From assembly GCA_947474705.1 (NCBI GenBank), contig CANJJS010000001.1:1-64000 (forward strand): 64,000 nt of DNA, read 5' to 3'. Shown piece after piece: positions 40,315 through 49,501 of the stretch. Origin of the DNA: Acetobacteraceae bacterium (GTDB lineage Bacteria; Pseudomonadota; Alphaproteobacteria; Acetobacterales; Acetobacteraceae). Position 1 is the stretch's first letter; each line of letters opens with the position of its first letter. The translations under genes and the position numbers were made by a program. The notes under the pieces are model-generated. The model was not told where the DNA came from. It ran no database searches and worked only from the letters and a program-made list of their open reading frames with translations.

Positions 40315-40366
40315 CGGCGGCGGCGGGTTTCTGGACCGGGACGCGAGACCGGGGCATGCTGCGCGC

Positions 40367-41053
40367 ATGACCATGACAATGTACGATCTCGCCGGTGCCG
40401 ATCCGGCGCTTCGATTCAGCCCCTATTGCTGGCGGACGCGATTCGCGCTGGCGCATAAAGGCCTGCCCGTCGAAACCATCCCCTGGCGCTTCACGGATAC
40501 CGCCGTGCTCGCTTTTTCCGGTCAGGGCCGCGTGCCCACGATCGTGGACGAAGGCAAGGTTGTCCATGACAGTTGGGCGATCGCCGAATATCTCGAAGAC
40601 CGCCACGCCATGCCCGCTTTGTTCGGCGGCCCCCTTGGCCGCGCCCATGCCCGCTTCGTTAACGCCTGGGCCGACTCCGTGCTGGTGGGCGCGATCGCCC
40701 GTTTTATCGTCCGCGACATTCTGGATGTCATCGATTCGAAGGACCGGGACTACTTCCGGACCAGCCGCGAGGCCCGCTTCGGCGCGACCCTGGAACAGGT
40801 TCAGGCGGGCCGCGAGGAACGCCTCCCCGCGTTTCGCGATCTGCTGGCGCCGGTGCGGCTGACGCTACGAAACCAGGCCTTTCTGGGCGGGACACTGCCG
40901 AGCTACGCCGATCATATCGTCGCGGGCACGTTGATGTGGCCGCGCTGCGTCAGCCGCTTCCCGTTGCTGGCGGACGACGATCCCGTCGCCGTGTGGTTCG
41001 GACGCATGCTCGACCAGTACGGCGGGCTCGGGCGGGCCGCGAAAACCCCTTGA
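40367..41053 (+). CDS. Glutathione S-transferase family protein
   Basis: This 228-residue protein has a GST-like N-terminal thioredoxin domain (F-S-P-Y-C-W-R-T-R-F-A-L, G-Q-G-R-V-P-T-I, D-S-W-A-I-A-E-Y-L) and a helical C-domain. Its S-P-Y-C-W resembles the cysteine- or serine-type active site of omega/beta-etherase-like GSTs. It starts at ATG 40367 after a weak site. It follows the receptor pair by 52 bases and may be co-transcribed. Substrate unknown; beta-etherase or glutathione-lyase activity is a possibility, not shown. Confidence 0.82.
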   Translation: MTMTMYDLAGADPALRFSPYCWRTRFALAHKGLPVETIPWRFTDTAVLAFSGQGRVPTIVDEGKVVHDSWAIAEYLEDRHAMPALFGGPLGRAHARFVNAWADSVLVGAIARFIVRDILDVIDSKDRDYFRTSREARFGATLEQVQAGREERLPAFRDLLAPVRLTLRNQAFLGGTLPSYADHIVAGTLMWPRCVSRFPLLADDDPVAVWFGRMLDQYGGLGRAAKTP

Positions 41054-41140
41054 ACGGTGGCCGGGAACGCCGGACCGGTTCCAGGCTGAGCGTTCGAGGG
41101 AGAGCACGGGTGCGAACGGACAACGAGGCGGCGCGCCCGT

Positions 41141-42403
41141 ATGGGTGACTGGAAAACCCTGCTGAAAACGCCGCGCTTCCGGGCGCTGTGGGTCGCGCTG
41201 GTCTGCGCCAATCTGGGATCCTGGAGCCTGTTGGCGGCGCTGCCGATCCTGGTCGCCGAACGGTTCGGCGCCGGTGGTGCCCTGGTCTTGTCGTTGGGCT
41301 GGCGCATCCTGCCCAAAATCGTCCTGGCGCCGGTCTCCGGCGTGTTGCTGCGCCGGTTTGGCGCGCCGCGGGTCGCCGGCCTCGCGCTGCTGTCCGGGGC
41401 CTGTCTGACAGCGGTCCTGCCGTGGTGCGAGAATTTCGTCCTGCTGCAGGCGACGATCGCGGCGATTGGCGCGCTGGATGTCTTCGTCATGCCGGGCTTG
41501 CTGTCGTTGCGCGGGGCGGTGACCCCGAAGGGCTTCGAACTGGCGGGGAACAGCCTGTGTTCGATGGCGGACCGGGTGGGCAAGACCGCCGGCCCGGCCT
41601 TTGGCGGCGTGCTGGCCACATTGGGCTTCGTGCCGGCGTTTCTGGCCTTCGCCGCCGCCACGGCGCTGGCGGCCCTTCCGGTCGCGCGCCTGCCCAGACC
41701 GGCACCGGCGGCCGAGGCCGGCACCGCGGCGCGCGGTACGGGCCCCGCCGCGGTGGCGCGGGAGTTCTGCCTGTTGCTTCGCCATGACCGGGTTCTGATC
41801 GGGCTCTTGGTGTGCGCCGTGTCCTATATGGTCATGTTGGGCGGGCTCCGGCCCTTCCTGTTCTGGGCCAATCGCGACTGGTTCGGCGCGGCAGACACCG
41901 CCTGGACCGGGCTGATGGCGGCGCAAGGCGCGGGCGCGGTGCTGGGCGCGCTGGCCGCGGGCACCTTCAATCGCGCCCTGTTGCGCCGCGCCTCCGCTTA
42001 TCGCCTGACCATGATAACGGGCATCGCGGAAGGCGCGTTGCACCTGATGCTGTTATTGTGCCCCAACGGAAGCACCGGCGCCTGGATCGCCATGGCTCTG
42101 CTGGCGGCGGCCGGTATTCCCGAGGTGATCTCCACGGCCACGTGGTTCACGGCGATGCAGCACCGGCTCTCGCCAGAGCGCCAGGGCGTGTTTTTCGCCC
42201 TGTCCGCGCCGATGTGGGACATCGCCTTCGCCGGCGGGGTCCTGTCCGCCGGATTGCACGCAAGCGCGATGCTCAGCCTGGGGCCATGGTGGGCGCTGCT
42301 GTCGCTGACCGCGACACTGCCGATCGTCCCATTGCTGATCCTGGACATTCGCGCCCGGCCGTATGGAGGGGGCGCTTCCGGGCAATTGGGTGGCGCGCTT
42401 TAA
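41141..42403 (+). CDS. MFS transporter (enterobactin-exporter-like, MFS_3 type)
   Basis: The 420-residue protein starts MGDWKTLLKTPRFRALW and has about 12 hydrophobic helices. L-K-T-P-R-F-R-A-L-W and the D-R-V-G-K-T-A-G-P-A-F-G-G-V segment are typical of MFS_3 (EntS-like) efflux proteins. No Shine-Dalgarno of note (GAGGCGG 10 bases away). It ends 83 bases before the glycosyltransferase gene. Likely efflux; the substrate is unknown. Confidence 0.8.
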   Translation: MGDWKTLLKTPRFRALWVALVCANLGSWSLLAALPILVAERFGAGGALVLSLGWRILPKIVLAPVSGVLLRRFGAPRVAGLALLSGACLTAVLPWCENFVLLQATIAAIGALDVFVMPGLLSLRGAVTPKGFELAGNSLCSMADRVGKTAGPAFGGVLATLGFVPAFLAFAAATALAALPVARLPRPAPAAEAGTAARGTGPAAVAREFCLLLRHDRVLIGLLVCAVSYMVMLGGLRPFLFWANRDWFGAADTAWTGLMAAQGAGAVLGALAAGTFNRALLRRASAYRLTMITGIAEGALHLMLLLCPNGSTGAWIAMALLAAAGIPEVISTATWFTAMQHRLSPERQGVFFALSAPMWDIAFAGGVLSAGLHASAMLSLGPWWALLSLTATLPIVPLLILDIRARPYGGGASGQLGGAL

Positions 42404-42485
42404 GCCCGGGCACTGGCCGGCGGGCGCGGGAAGGGGGGGGCGATACCGCTTGCGGAGACTTCGACCGGCGGGCATTTTGCCGGGC

Positions 42486-43997
42486 ATGAGCATGACAACA
42501 ACCCAGGGCAATCCGCCCGAACCCGCGACCGTTGTTCAGACGGCCGCGCCTCCGCCATCGACGCCGGTTCCGGTGGCGCAGCCCGTCATTCCCGGTCAGG
42601 CGCCCGCGACGGCGGGCGCGGAACCGCCCGACCAGGCACTGACCCGGGCGCAGGCCGCGGCGCAGGCGAAACGGTTAAACGAGGCGGAGGGGATTTGTCA
42701 GGACGTTCTGGCCGCGCATTCGGATCATCCGGCCGCCTTGGCGTTGCTGGGCATTGTCGCGGCGATGAAGGGTGACATGGATCGCGGCGTGGAACTGTTA
42801 CGCAAGGCGATTTCGTTACGTCCGGGTATCGCGAGTTGGTACGCGCATCTCAGTTCCATGTGCCGCACGACCTACCGGTTGGAGGAGGCGCTGGCGACCG
42901 GGCAGGAGTCGATCCGGCTGGACCCCGGCAACGCGGATCATTTGGTGAATATGTCGTTGGTTTTCGTGGATGCCGACGATCGGGAGCGGGCGATCGCCTG
43001 TTTGCTGCGCGCGCTTGGTTTGAAGCACGATCATGCCGACGGCCATCTCGCCATGGCGCAGATTCTGCTGGCATCGCAAGACTTTCAACCCGGATGGTCC
43101 GAATACGAGTGGCGCAATCTGACGGAGGCGGGCAAGGCGACGATGCCCGCGATGACGTCCGCGCACTGGAATGGCATGTCCATTCCGACCGGGCGGTTGT
43201 TACTGGTCGGCGATCAGGGGTATGGAGACACGATTCAGTTCGCGCGCTATATTAAAATGGCGGCGGAACGGGTGCAGGATGTGATCCTCGGTTGTAGCGA
43301 GGAGATGGGGCCGATTCTCTCGAACATTCCGGGTGTGACGCAGTATTGCCATCGCTGGAACGATGTGCCGGGCCATGCGGTGCATTGCCGGTTGTCCAGT
43401 CTGCCCTATATCTTCGGCACGACGCCAGAAACGATTCCCGCGGAGGTGCCGTATTTGAAGGCCGATCCGGCGCGGATCGCGTATTGGAAGGAGCGGCTGG
43501 ATTCGACGTTGCCGCCGGGTATGAAGCGGGTTGGGCTCGCCTGGACCGGGCGGCCGACGCATCCGAACGACCGCCGCCGGTCCATTCGCCTGTCGCGTCT
43601 GTTGCCGTTGGCGGATGCCGGTCCCTGCGTGTTTGTCTCGCTCCAGAAACCGATGCCGGACGCGGACAAGGAGACGATTCGCGCCTTCGACGGCATGACC
43701 GATCTGTCGGCCGAACTGACCAATTTCGGCGAAACCGCCGCGCTGATGGAAAATCTCGATCTGATCATTACCGTCGATACCTCGATGGGACATCTGGCGG
43801 GCGCGCTGGGCCGTCCGGTCTGGATCATGATCCCCAAGGCCGCCGACTGGCGCTGGATGCTGGATCGCGAGGACAGTCCCTGGTACCCGACGGCGCGGCT
43901 GTTCCGCCAGCCGAAGCCGGGCGAGTGGGACACGGTTCTGGTCAACCTGCGCGCCGCGCTGGTGGAGGAACTTGGTCATCCCGCCGACGCTTCCTGA
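42486..43997 (+). CDS. TPR-repeat glycosyltransferase (GT9-like C-terminal domain)
   Basis: The 503-residue protein has a Pro/Ala-rich lead (1-50), then about four TPR units (L-A-L-L-G-I-V-A-A-M-K-G-D-M-D-R-G-V-E-L, L-D-P-G-N-A-D-H-L, and others; 55-225). The C-terminal domain contains V-G-D-Q-G-Y-G-D-T-I-Q-F-A-R-Y, G-L-A-W-T-G-R-P-T-H and I-T-V-D-T-S-M-G-H-L-A-G-A-L, as in TPR-linked glycosyltransferases related to heptosyltransferase family GT9. The next gene begins 26 bases before its stop. Such proteins glycosylate flagellin or surface adhesins in alphaproteobacteria (family knowledge). Target here unknown. Confidence 0.82.
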   Translation: MSMTTTQGNPPEPATVVQTAAPPPSTPVPVAQPVIPGQAPATAGAEPPDQALTRAQAAAQAKRLNEAEGICQDVLAAHSDHPAALALLGIVAAMKGDMDRGVELLRKAISLRPGIASWYAHLSSMCRTTYRLEEALATGQESIRLDPGNADHLVNMSLVFVDADDRERAIACLLRALGLKHDHADGHLAMAQILLASQDFQPGWSEYEWRNLTEAGKATMPAMTSAHWNGMSIPTGRLLLVGDQGYGDTIQFARYIKMAAERVQDVILGCSEEMGPILSNIPGVTQYCHRWNDVPGHAVHCRLSSLPYIFGTTPETIPAEVPYLKADPARIAYWKERLDSTLPPGMKRVGLAWTGRPTHPNDRRRSIRLSRLLPLADAGPCVFVSLQKPMPDADKETIRAFDGMTDLSAELTNFGETAALMENLDLIITVDTSMGHLAGALGRPVWIMIPKAADWRWMLDREDSPWYPTARLFRQPKPGEWDTVLVNLRAALVEELGHPADAS

Positions 43998-44976
43998 CCT
44001 CGCGCCGCCCGAGCTTACCCGGCCGGATCATGGCCGCTGGTTCGACGCGGCGTGGTACCGGTCGCGCAACCCGGACGTGGCGCGTGCCGGCATCGATCCG
44101 CTGGGGCATTATTGGCGTTATGGCGAGGCCGAGGGCCGCAAGCCCTCGGTGTGGTTCGATCCGGCCTGGTACCGGCGGGCCTATTCCTTGGCGCCGGAGA
44201 TCTCGCCACTCGCGCATTTCCTGGCGCATCGGACGTCCGGCCAGTATCTGCCAAGACCCGAGCTGTTCCTGGCGCCGCGTTTGCCGCCGTGGCGCGAAGG
44301 GCCGGCGCTGGGTTTCGATCCCTTCGACCGTTACCTGACGGAGTCGGAAACGCCGGAACGGGAATTGCTTCCGGACCTGACCGTGCTGCGGTCCTCTGGC
44401 CTGATCGGCGCGAATTATTTCCTTTTGAACGGCATGCCGCCGGACGAGCGATCGCTGGATCCGGTGCTGCATTACTGCCGCATTGGTGTCCGCTTTGGCG
44501 CGCGGCCCAACGATGTTTTCGATCCCGCCTGGTATGCCGCCCGCGATCCCGCGCCCGCCCGGCTGGGGATCAATCCGCTGACCCATTACATTTTGGATGG
44601 GGAACCATCGGGACGCCGGCCGGCGCTTTGGTTCGACCCGGTCTGGTACCGGAAGACCCACGCGCCGCCGCCGGACATCTCCACACTGGCGCATTACCTC
44701 GCCAACCGGCACACCGGCACTGTCGGCCCGAACGAATTTTTCGACGCGCCCTGGTATGTGGCGCGTCACGGACACGAGATTCCCGCCGAGAGCGATCCGT
44801 TCTCGCATTATCTCGTATGGGGCGCGGTGCGCGACATCGCGCCCTCGCCTGGCTTCGATGCGCGTCTCTGGCGGCACCGCCATATGGCGCCCGCCGGCGC
44901 GCCGGGCCAGGACCGGCTGACGGCGGCGGCGCGCAATCCCTTGCTGCATTACTTGCGCGCGACTTTGGCGGGCTGA
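43972..44976 (+). CDS. Stand-alone FD-WY repeat protein, partner of the glycosyltransferase
   Basis: This 334-residue protein is built from six to seven ~37-residue units of the form F-D-x-x-W-Y-(x)10-D-P-L-x-H-Y-x-x-x-G-x-x-x-x-R-x-P. Clear copies include W-F-D-A-A-W-Y-R-S-R-N-P-D-V, V-F-D-P-A-W-Y-A-A-R-D, W-F-D-P-V-W-Y-R-K-T-H and F-F-D-A-P-W-Y-V-A-R-H. Such repeats normally sit next to glycosyltransferase domains in one chain; here they stand alone. Start is TTG 43972, overlapping the glycosyltransferase end, with GGAGG 4-5 bases upstream. A scaffold or acceptor for the glycosyltransferase is inferred. Confidence 0.75.
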   Translation: MVIPPTLPDLAPPELTRPDHGRWFDAAWYRSRNPDVARAGIDPLGHYWRYGEAEGRKPSVWFDPAWYRRAYSLAPEISPLAHFLAHRTSGQYLPRPELFLAPRLPPWREGPALGFDPFDRYLTESETPERELLPDLTVLRSSGLIGANYFLLNGMPPDERSLDPVLHYCRIGVRFGARPNDVFDPAWYAARDPAPARLGINPLTHYILDGEPSGRRPALWFDPVWYRKTHAPPPDISTLAHYLANRHTGTVGPNEFFDAPWYVARHGHEIPAESDPFSHYLVWGAVRDIAPSPGFDARLWRHRHMAPAGAPGQDRLTAAARNPLLHYLRATLAG

Positions 44977-45002
44977 TCCGGCGAGGCCCGCCGCACAGGG
45001 TG

Positions 45003-46172
45003 TCACCACCCGGGTTCGGTGGGCCGCAGGCCCAGACGCGTCTTTCCCGCGGCCTCGAAATAAACCGGCAAGGCCGCGCCGTGCTGAACCGCGACATGAA
45101 TGTCGCGGAACGCGCGTTCCAGCGGCAAACTCGTGTAAATCGCATTGGTGCCGGCGGCGTGAAACACCTTGTCGACGGCCCGCGCGGCCTCGTGCATCGC
45201 GTGCACCAACGCCAGACGCGCCTGAGAGATGCAGCGATCGGAGGGCTCGTCCCCCGCGACCAGCGTGTCCCAGAGTTTGCCGACGGTGTCGAAGACGAAG
45301 GCGCGGGCGGCGCCGACAATCGCCTCCGCTTCTCCGAGCCGCGCCTGCACCGCCGGCCGGTCCCGCAACAGACTGCTCGACAACGTCGATGCCTCCGTTT
45401 CCGCGATGTCCGCCAAGGTGTCGATCGCGCCTTGGGCGATCCCCAGCGCGTTCGCGGCCGAGGGCGTCCAAAGATGCACGTACCAGGACCGCGGATGATA
45501 CAAGGGACCGGTTTCCCTGGGCTTATCGCTGGACAGGCAGCTCCGGCGCGCGGGCACGAAGAGATCGTCGACGACGAAATCGTGACTGCCCGTGCCGCGC
45601 ATGCCCATGGTCGACCAGGTATCGACCAGTTCGGCCTCGTCCCGGGGGATCCAGAACGCGCGGAGCAACGGCCCGCCGGACGCTGTCTTCAGCGGCGTCC
45701 CGCCCTCCGCCATCGTCGCTGTGGCATAGAGCCAGCGAGCGTTGCGAATGCCGCTGGCGAAATTCCATCGCCCCTTCACCCGGTATCCGCCGGGCACCGC
45801 CTCCGCCACGCCACCCGATCGCGCCGAGCCCGCGGCGCGGTAATCGGCGGGCGTGCCGGCCATCTCGCGTCCGATTTCCACCGGCAGCCGGGCGGTGTTC
45901 ATCGATAACGCCGTCGCGATCATCGCGCACCAGCCGATCGACCCATCCGCGATCGACAATGCCTCCACGACCTCGTAGGCCACCAAAGGCGGCGTCTCCG
46001 GCCCGCCCATCGAGGCCGGGAGATACATTTGATAAATACCGGCTTTCCCGATCTCGGCGGCGAGATCGGGCGGCGTCTGACGCAGACGCTCGGCCTCCGC
46101 CGCGGCGGCACGGGCGGCGGGCACGAGACGGCGGGCGGCGGCGAGCAGGCTGGGGATCTGGTCGTTCGACAT
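45003..46172 (-). CDS. Acyl-CoA-dehydrogenase-fold flavin monooxygenase-like protein
   Basis: The 389-residue protein has the ACAD fold in order: helical N-domain, beta-barrel (W-N-F-A-S-G-I-R-N-A-R-W-L-Y) and helical C-domain (L-A-L-V-H-A-M-H-E-A-A-R-A-V-D). No clear catalytic glutamate of dehydrogenases is seen. The sequence is nearer to HsaA/DszC-like group D flavin monooxygenases, which use reduced FMN. It is convergent with the WY-repeat gene. Substrate unknown. A monooxygenase role is favoured over dehydrogenation. Confidence 0.78.
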   Translation of the reverse strand: MSNDQIPSLLAAARRLVPAARAAAAEAERLRQTPPDLAAEIGKAGIYQMYLPASMGGPETPPLVAYEVVEALSIADGSIGWCAMIATALSMNTARLPVEIGREMAGTPADYRAAGSARSGGVAEAVPGGYRVKGRWNFASGIRNARWLYATATMAEGGTPLKTASGGPLLRAFWIPRDEAELVDTWSTMGMRGTGSHDFVVDDLFVPARRSCLSSDKPRETGPLYHPRSWYVHLWTPSAANALGIAQGAIDTLADIAETEASTLSSSLLRDRPAVQARLGEAEAIVGAARAFVFDTVGKLWDTLVAGDEPSDRCISQARLALVHAMHEAARAVDKVFHAAGTNAIYTSLPLERAFRDIHVAVQHGAALPVYFEAAGKTRLGLRPTEPGW

Positions 46173-46412
46173 GGTGACGCGTGTTCCTCCGATGCCCCTA
46201 GCCTGGCGGAGGTTCGGTCGCGAGACCAGGGGTCATGGGCGTTCGATACCTCCGCCCGAAACGCCTGCCGCGCAAAGGGGGACAACCCCGATGCCCGAGG
46301 TGAAGGACGCCGGGAACCGGGCGAAAACTCCGGCGGTATCGATACAAGATGTGCCGGTGTCTTGCGATGCTTATACGAAATAAAAATGCGCGGAAGCTGG
46401 AGACGTCCGGAA

Positions 46413-46775
46413 ATGGAATTCGGTGTATTTCATGAATTTCCCTCGTTGGAAGGCCGTCCGGACGCTGAAGCCTTCGAGGGCGCCGAGCGTTGGGGCCTCG
46501 ATGCGATGTGGCTGGCGGAACCGCAATTCGATCCCCTCCGCTCGATCCTGTCCTCGCCCATGGTCGTCGCGTCCGCGATCGCCGCATGCGCGAAACGCAT
46601 GAAAATCGGTATCGCCATGCGGGTCCCGCGGCTCGGAAATCCCCCGCCCATCCGCGTCGCCGCCACCAGCCCGGGCACGTTCTTGACCATGACCTGTTGT
46701 GGCCAGGTCCGGTACGAACACGAAATGGAAGCCGCGCGGTTGCTGTGCCAGGCGGTCCGTCCGCGCTTTCAATAA
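46413..46775 (+). pseudogene. Truncated LLM-class oxidoreductase remnant
   Basis: The frame opens MEFGVFHEFPSLEGRP and follows LLM proteins to about residue 75 (K-I-G-I-A-M-R-V-P-R-L-G-N-P). After this the homology is lost and the frame stops at 120 residues, a third of the usual length. No other frame to 47020 restores it. A large deletion or frameshift has removed the rest. The start has GGAG 10 bases upstream, so a short peptide could still be made. The gap 46776-47024 holds nothing I recognise. Confidence 0.65.
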
Positions 46776-47024
46776 GCCCATCCGACGAGCCGGCGCAAAG
46801 ACCGGCCGCGCCTGGGAACAGCCGGTCCTTCATCTCCCCCGCCGTCACGACAGATTCGCGCGGGTGCCCATTCCCGCCGGACGTCGCGATTTTATGTTGC
46901 GGCGCATCATCGCCGCGTGTCAGGCTGTGCCTCGGCTTTCCCGGCGCGAAGGATCCGGCGGGCCTGGAAATTGTCCTGAAAGCATGTCCGGTCGCGATAA
47001 CCCGGGAAGCAAGGACGCACGCCC

Positions 47025-47450
47025 ATGTTGGACACGCCGCTCGTCAATGAATTCTCTCATGTGAAACCAACGGACACGCCGTGGAAAAGCGGCGGTCTGC
47101 GCGACTTTTTTCTGTATCGCGACCTCGGTATCGCCACCGCCACCGGCGGGCGCGTTATCGCGCATTTGGTGAAGGCGAACGAGGCACCGGAAAAAGGCAC
47201 GGGATGGCACCATCACGACGCCTCGTTTCACATTGTTCTGATGCTGAAAGGCTGGGCCAAATTCATGTACGAGGACAAAGAGCACCTCGTCGCCGCCGGA
47301 GACTGCGTGCACCAGCGGCCCGGCATCGTGCACTTCCTGTTCGATTATTCCCCGGACATGGAATATCTGGAAGTTGTTGGACCCGCCGATTTCCCCACCA
47401 TCGAAGACACCGGTCCTCGCGCCGTACCCAGCCCGGCGCCCTGGTCCTGA
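47025..47450 (+). CDS. Cupin-domain protein
   Basis: This is a 141-residue single-domain cupin with motif 1 G-W-H-H-H-D-A-S-F-H (metal-binding histidines) and motif 2 A-G-D-C-V-H-Q-R-P-G-I-V-H. The M-L-K-G-W-A-K-F strand is the core of the barrel. Such proteins are dioxygenases, isomerases or binding proteins. It begins at ATG 47025 with AAGGAC upstream and stands alone between the LLM remnant and a GST gene. Function unknown. Confidence 0.82.
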   Translation: MLDTPLVNEFSHVKPTDTPWKSGGLRDFFLYRDLGIATATGGRVIAHLVKANEAPEKGTGWHHHDASFHIVLMLKGWAKFMYEDKEHLVAAGDCVHQRPGIVHFLFDYSPDMEYLEVVGPADFPTIEDTGPRAVPSPAPWS

Positions 47451-47484
47451 TCCCAAACGGACGGGGAGGGCGACCTCCCCGCCA

Positions 47485-48141
47485 CTAAAACTCGATGTCC
47501 AGCTCTTCGATTTGTTCGGGCTCTCGCTGCGCCGCGGCCCACCATTCCCGCAGGTCCGGCCACGCCAGAACATGCTGGCAATACGACTCGCAGACCGGAT
47601 CGAGCTTCACGTCGTAGGTCCGGAACCGCGCCGCGACCGGCGCGTACATCGCGTCCGCGATCGTCGGCCGGGCGCCATAGAGCCAAGGCCCCTCCCAGGT
47701 CTCCAGACATTCCCGCCAGATTTCGGAAATGCGTCCGATATCGGCGCGCACCGCCGACCATAATGTGAAATCGGGCCGGAACAATCGCAAATTCATCGGC
47801 AACGAACCGCGCAACGCCGCGAAACCCGAATGCATCTCGCCCGAAACCGACCGGCAATGCGCCCGCGCCTTCGGATCCGCCGGCAACATGCGCGCGTCCG
47901 GAAACGCCTCGTTTAAATATTCGGCGATCGCCAGCGTGTCCCACACGACCACGTCGCCATGCGTCAACCAGGGAATGCGGATCGACGAAGATTGCAACAG
48001 CAATTCCGCCCGATTCGCGGGATCGTCGGGAGAGACGACCTTTTCCTCGAACACGAGGCCGGACAGCCGCGCCAGAAGGAAACCCCGCAGCGACCAGGAG
48101 GAGTAATTTTTGCTGCTGATGTATAAGGTCGCACCTTTCAT
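47485..48141 (-). CDS. Glutathione S-transferase family protein
   Basis: The 218-residue protein starts MKGATLYISSKNYSSWSLRG. The N-terminal segment S-K-N-Y-S-S-W-S-L-R and W-D-T-L-A-I-A-E-Y-L-N-E are typical of the YfcF-like bacterial GST branch. A helical C-domain follows. Start 48141 is used; an in-frame ATG at 48168 is also possible. It is divergent from the PHA depolymerase gene. Possible detoxification of electrophiles or peroxides; substrate unknown. Confidence 0.85.
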   Translation of the reverse strand: MKGATLYISSKNYSSWSLRGFLLARLSGLVFEEKVVSPDDPANRAELLLQSSSIRIPWLTHGDVVVWDTLAIAEYLNEAFPDARMLPADPKARAHCRSVSGEMHSGFAALRGSLPMNLRLFRPDFTLWSAVRADIGRISEIWRECLETWEGPWLYGARPTIADAMYAPVAARFRTYDVKLDPVCESYCQHVLAWPDLREWWAAAQREPEQIEELDIEF

Positions 48142-48276
48142 CGTGACAATGCCTTCCCGTGGTGCCATGCTGCGGTGCAATATAGCAGCCGCCGGATACC
48201 GAAAGCGAGGGTTCATGTTGGCTCGGACGACGATTTTCACGGGACGGGCCAAACTGGGGCGCGCGAACGCCGTATC

Positions 48277-49494
48277 ATGATGTACAAGCTGTATCAGGCG
48301 AAGCAGGACCTCCTGCACCCACTGCGCCAAACCGCCCGCCTCGGCGCCGCCTGGGCGCGCGCCTGGGATATCGGCGCCTTCACCCCCTACGGCCTCCGCG
48401 CCATGGGCGCCGCGGGGGAATTGTTCTCCCAGGCGCGCATGACCCATACGCGCCCGGATTTCGGCATTCCCTCGGTCCGCATGGGAGAGGACGACGTCGC
48501 GGTGATCGAGGAAGCCGCCGACGAAACCCCCTTCGCGACATTGCTACATTTCCGGAAAGAGACCGCCACGGTCCAACCGCGGGTCATGCTGGTCGCGCCG
48601 ATGTCTGGTCACTTCGCGACACTTCTGCGTGCCACGGTGCGCACCATGCTGCCGGATCACGATCTTTATATCACCGACTGGAAAAACGCCCGCGACATCC
48701 CGCCGGCGGCCGGAACCTTCGGTTTCGATGCCTATGTCGAACATCTCATCCGCTTTCAACGCGCGCTTGGACCCGGCGCGCATATCGTGGCGGTCTGCCA
48801 GCCAACCGTCGCGGCTCTGGCCGCCACCGCGGTCATGGCGGCGGAAAAAGACCCGGCACAACCGCGCAGCCTGACGCTGATGGCCGGTCCGTTGGACACG
48901 CGGGTCAACCCGACCAAGGTCAACGAACTCGCGCGCTCCCGCCCGATCGAATGGTTCGAGAAAGAATTGATCGCCACCGTGCCCTGGCGCTTTCCGGGCG
49001 GCGGACGCCGGGTCTATCCGGGCTTCGTCCAATTGACGGCGTTCATGAGCATGAACCTTGATCGCCACATCTCAGCCCACCGGGCGCAGTTTCATGCGCT
49101 CGTTGGCGGCGAGACTCAGGCGGCCAACGCGCACCGGGCCTTCTACGACGAATACGGCGCCGTCATGGACCTGCCCGCGGAATTTTTCCTCGAAACCGTG
49201 CAGCGCATCTTCCAGGAAGATCACCTGCCCTTGGGCAAACTGACCTTTCATGGCGAGAAAATCTCGCCGTCCGCCATTCGCCGCACCGCCCTGCTGACGG
49301 TCGAGGGCGAACGAGACGATATTTGCGCGGTGGGACAGACCGTCGCGGCGCTGGATATGTGCACGGGCGTGCGGGTCGATATGAAATCCCACCACCTGCA
49401 AAGCGGTGTCGGCCATTATGGCGTGTTCAGCGGCCGGCGCTGGGAACGGGAAGTCTATCCGAAAGTCCGTCAGGCCATTCAGACCCGGAGCTGA
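48277..49494 (+). CDS. phaZ: Intracellular poly(3-hydroxyalkanoate) depolymerase
   Basis: This 405-residue alpha/beta-hydrolase-related protein carries the nucleophile region V-A-V-C174-Q-P-T, matching the cysteine-type lipase box of intracellular PhaZ enzymes (C-Q-P). It has the N-terminal helical region typical of granule-associated depolymerases and the D-L-Y-I-T-D-W-K-N-A-R and G-V-G-H-Y-G-V-F-S-G-R-R-W-E motifs near the C-terminus. Two ATGs in tandem (48277/48280) can start it. The cell can therefore mobilise stored PHA; no phaC/phaR gene is next to it. Confidence 0.86.
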   Translation: MMYKLYQAKQDLLHPLRQTARLGAAWARAWDIGAFTPYGLRAMGAAGELFSQARMTHTRPDFGIPSVRMGEDDVAVIEEAADETPFATLLHFRKETATVQPRVMLVAPMSGHFATLLRATVRTMLPDHDLYITDWKNARDIPPAAGTFGFDAYVEHLIRFQRALGPGAHIVAVCQPTVAALAATAVMAAEKDPAQPRSLTLMAGPLDTRVNPTKVNELARSRPIEWFEKELIATVPWRFPGGGRRVYPGFVQLTAFMSMNLDRHISAHRAQFHALVGGETQAANAHRAFYDEYGAVMDLPAEFFLETVQRIFQEDHLPLGKLTFHGEKISPSAIRRTALLTVEGERDDICAVGQTVAALDMCTGVRVDMKSHHLQSGVGHYGVFSGRRWEREVYPKVRQAIQTRS

Positions 49495-49501
49495 CCGGGC
49501 A

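Noticed and set aside
46371-46848. Minus-strand frames over the LLM remnant
   Set aside because: Arg/Pro-rich mirrors without a start or family match.
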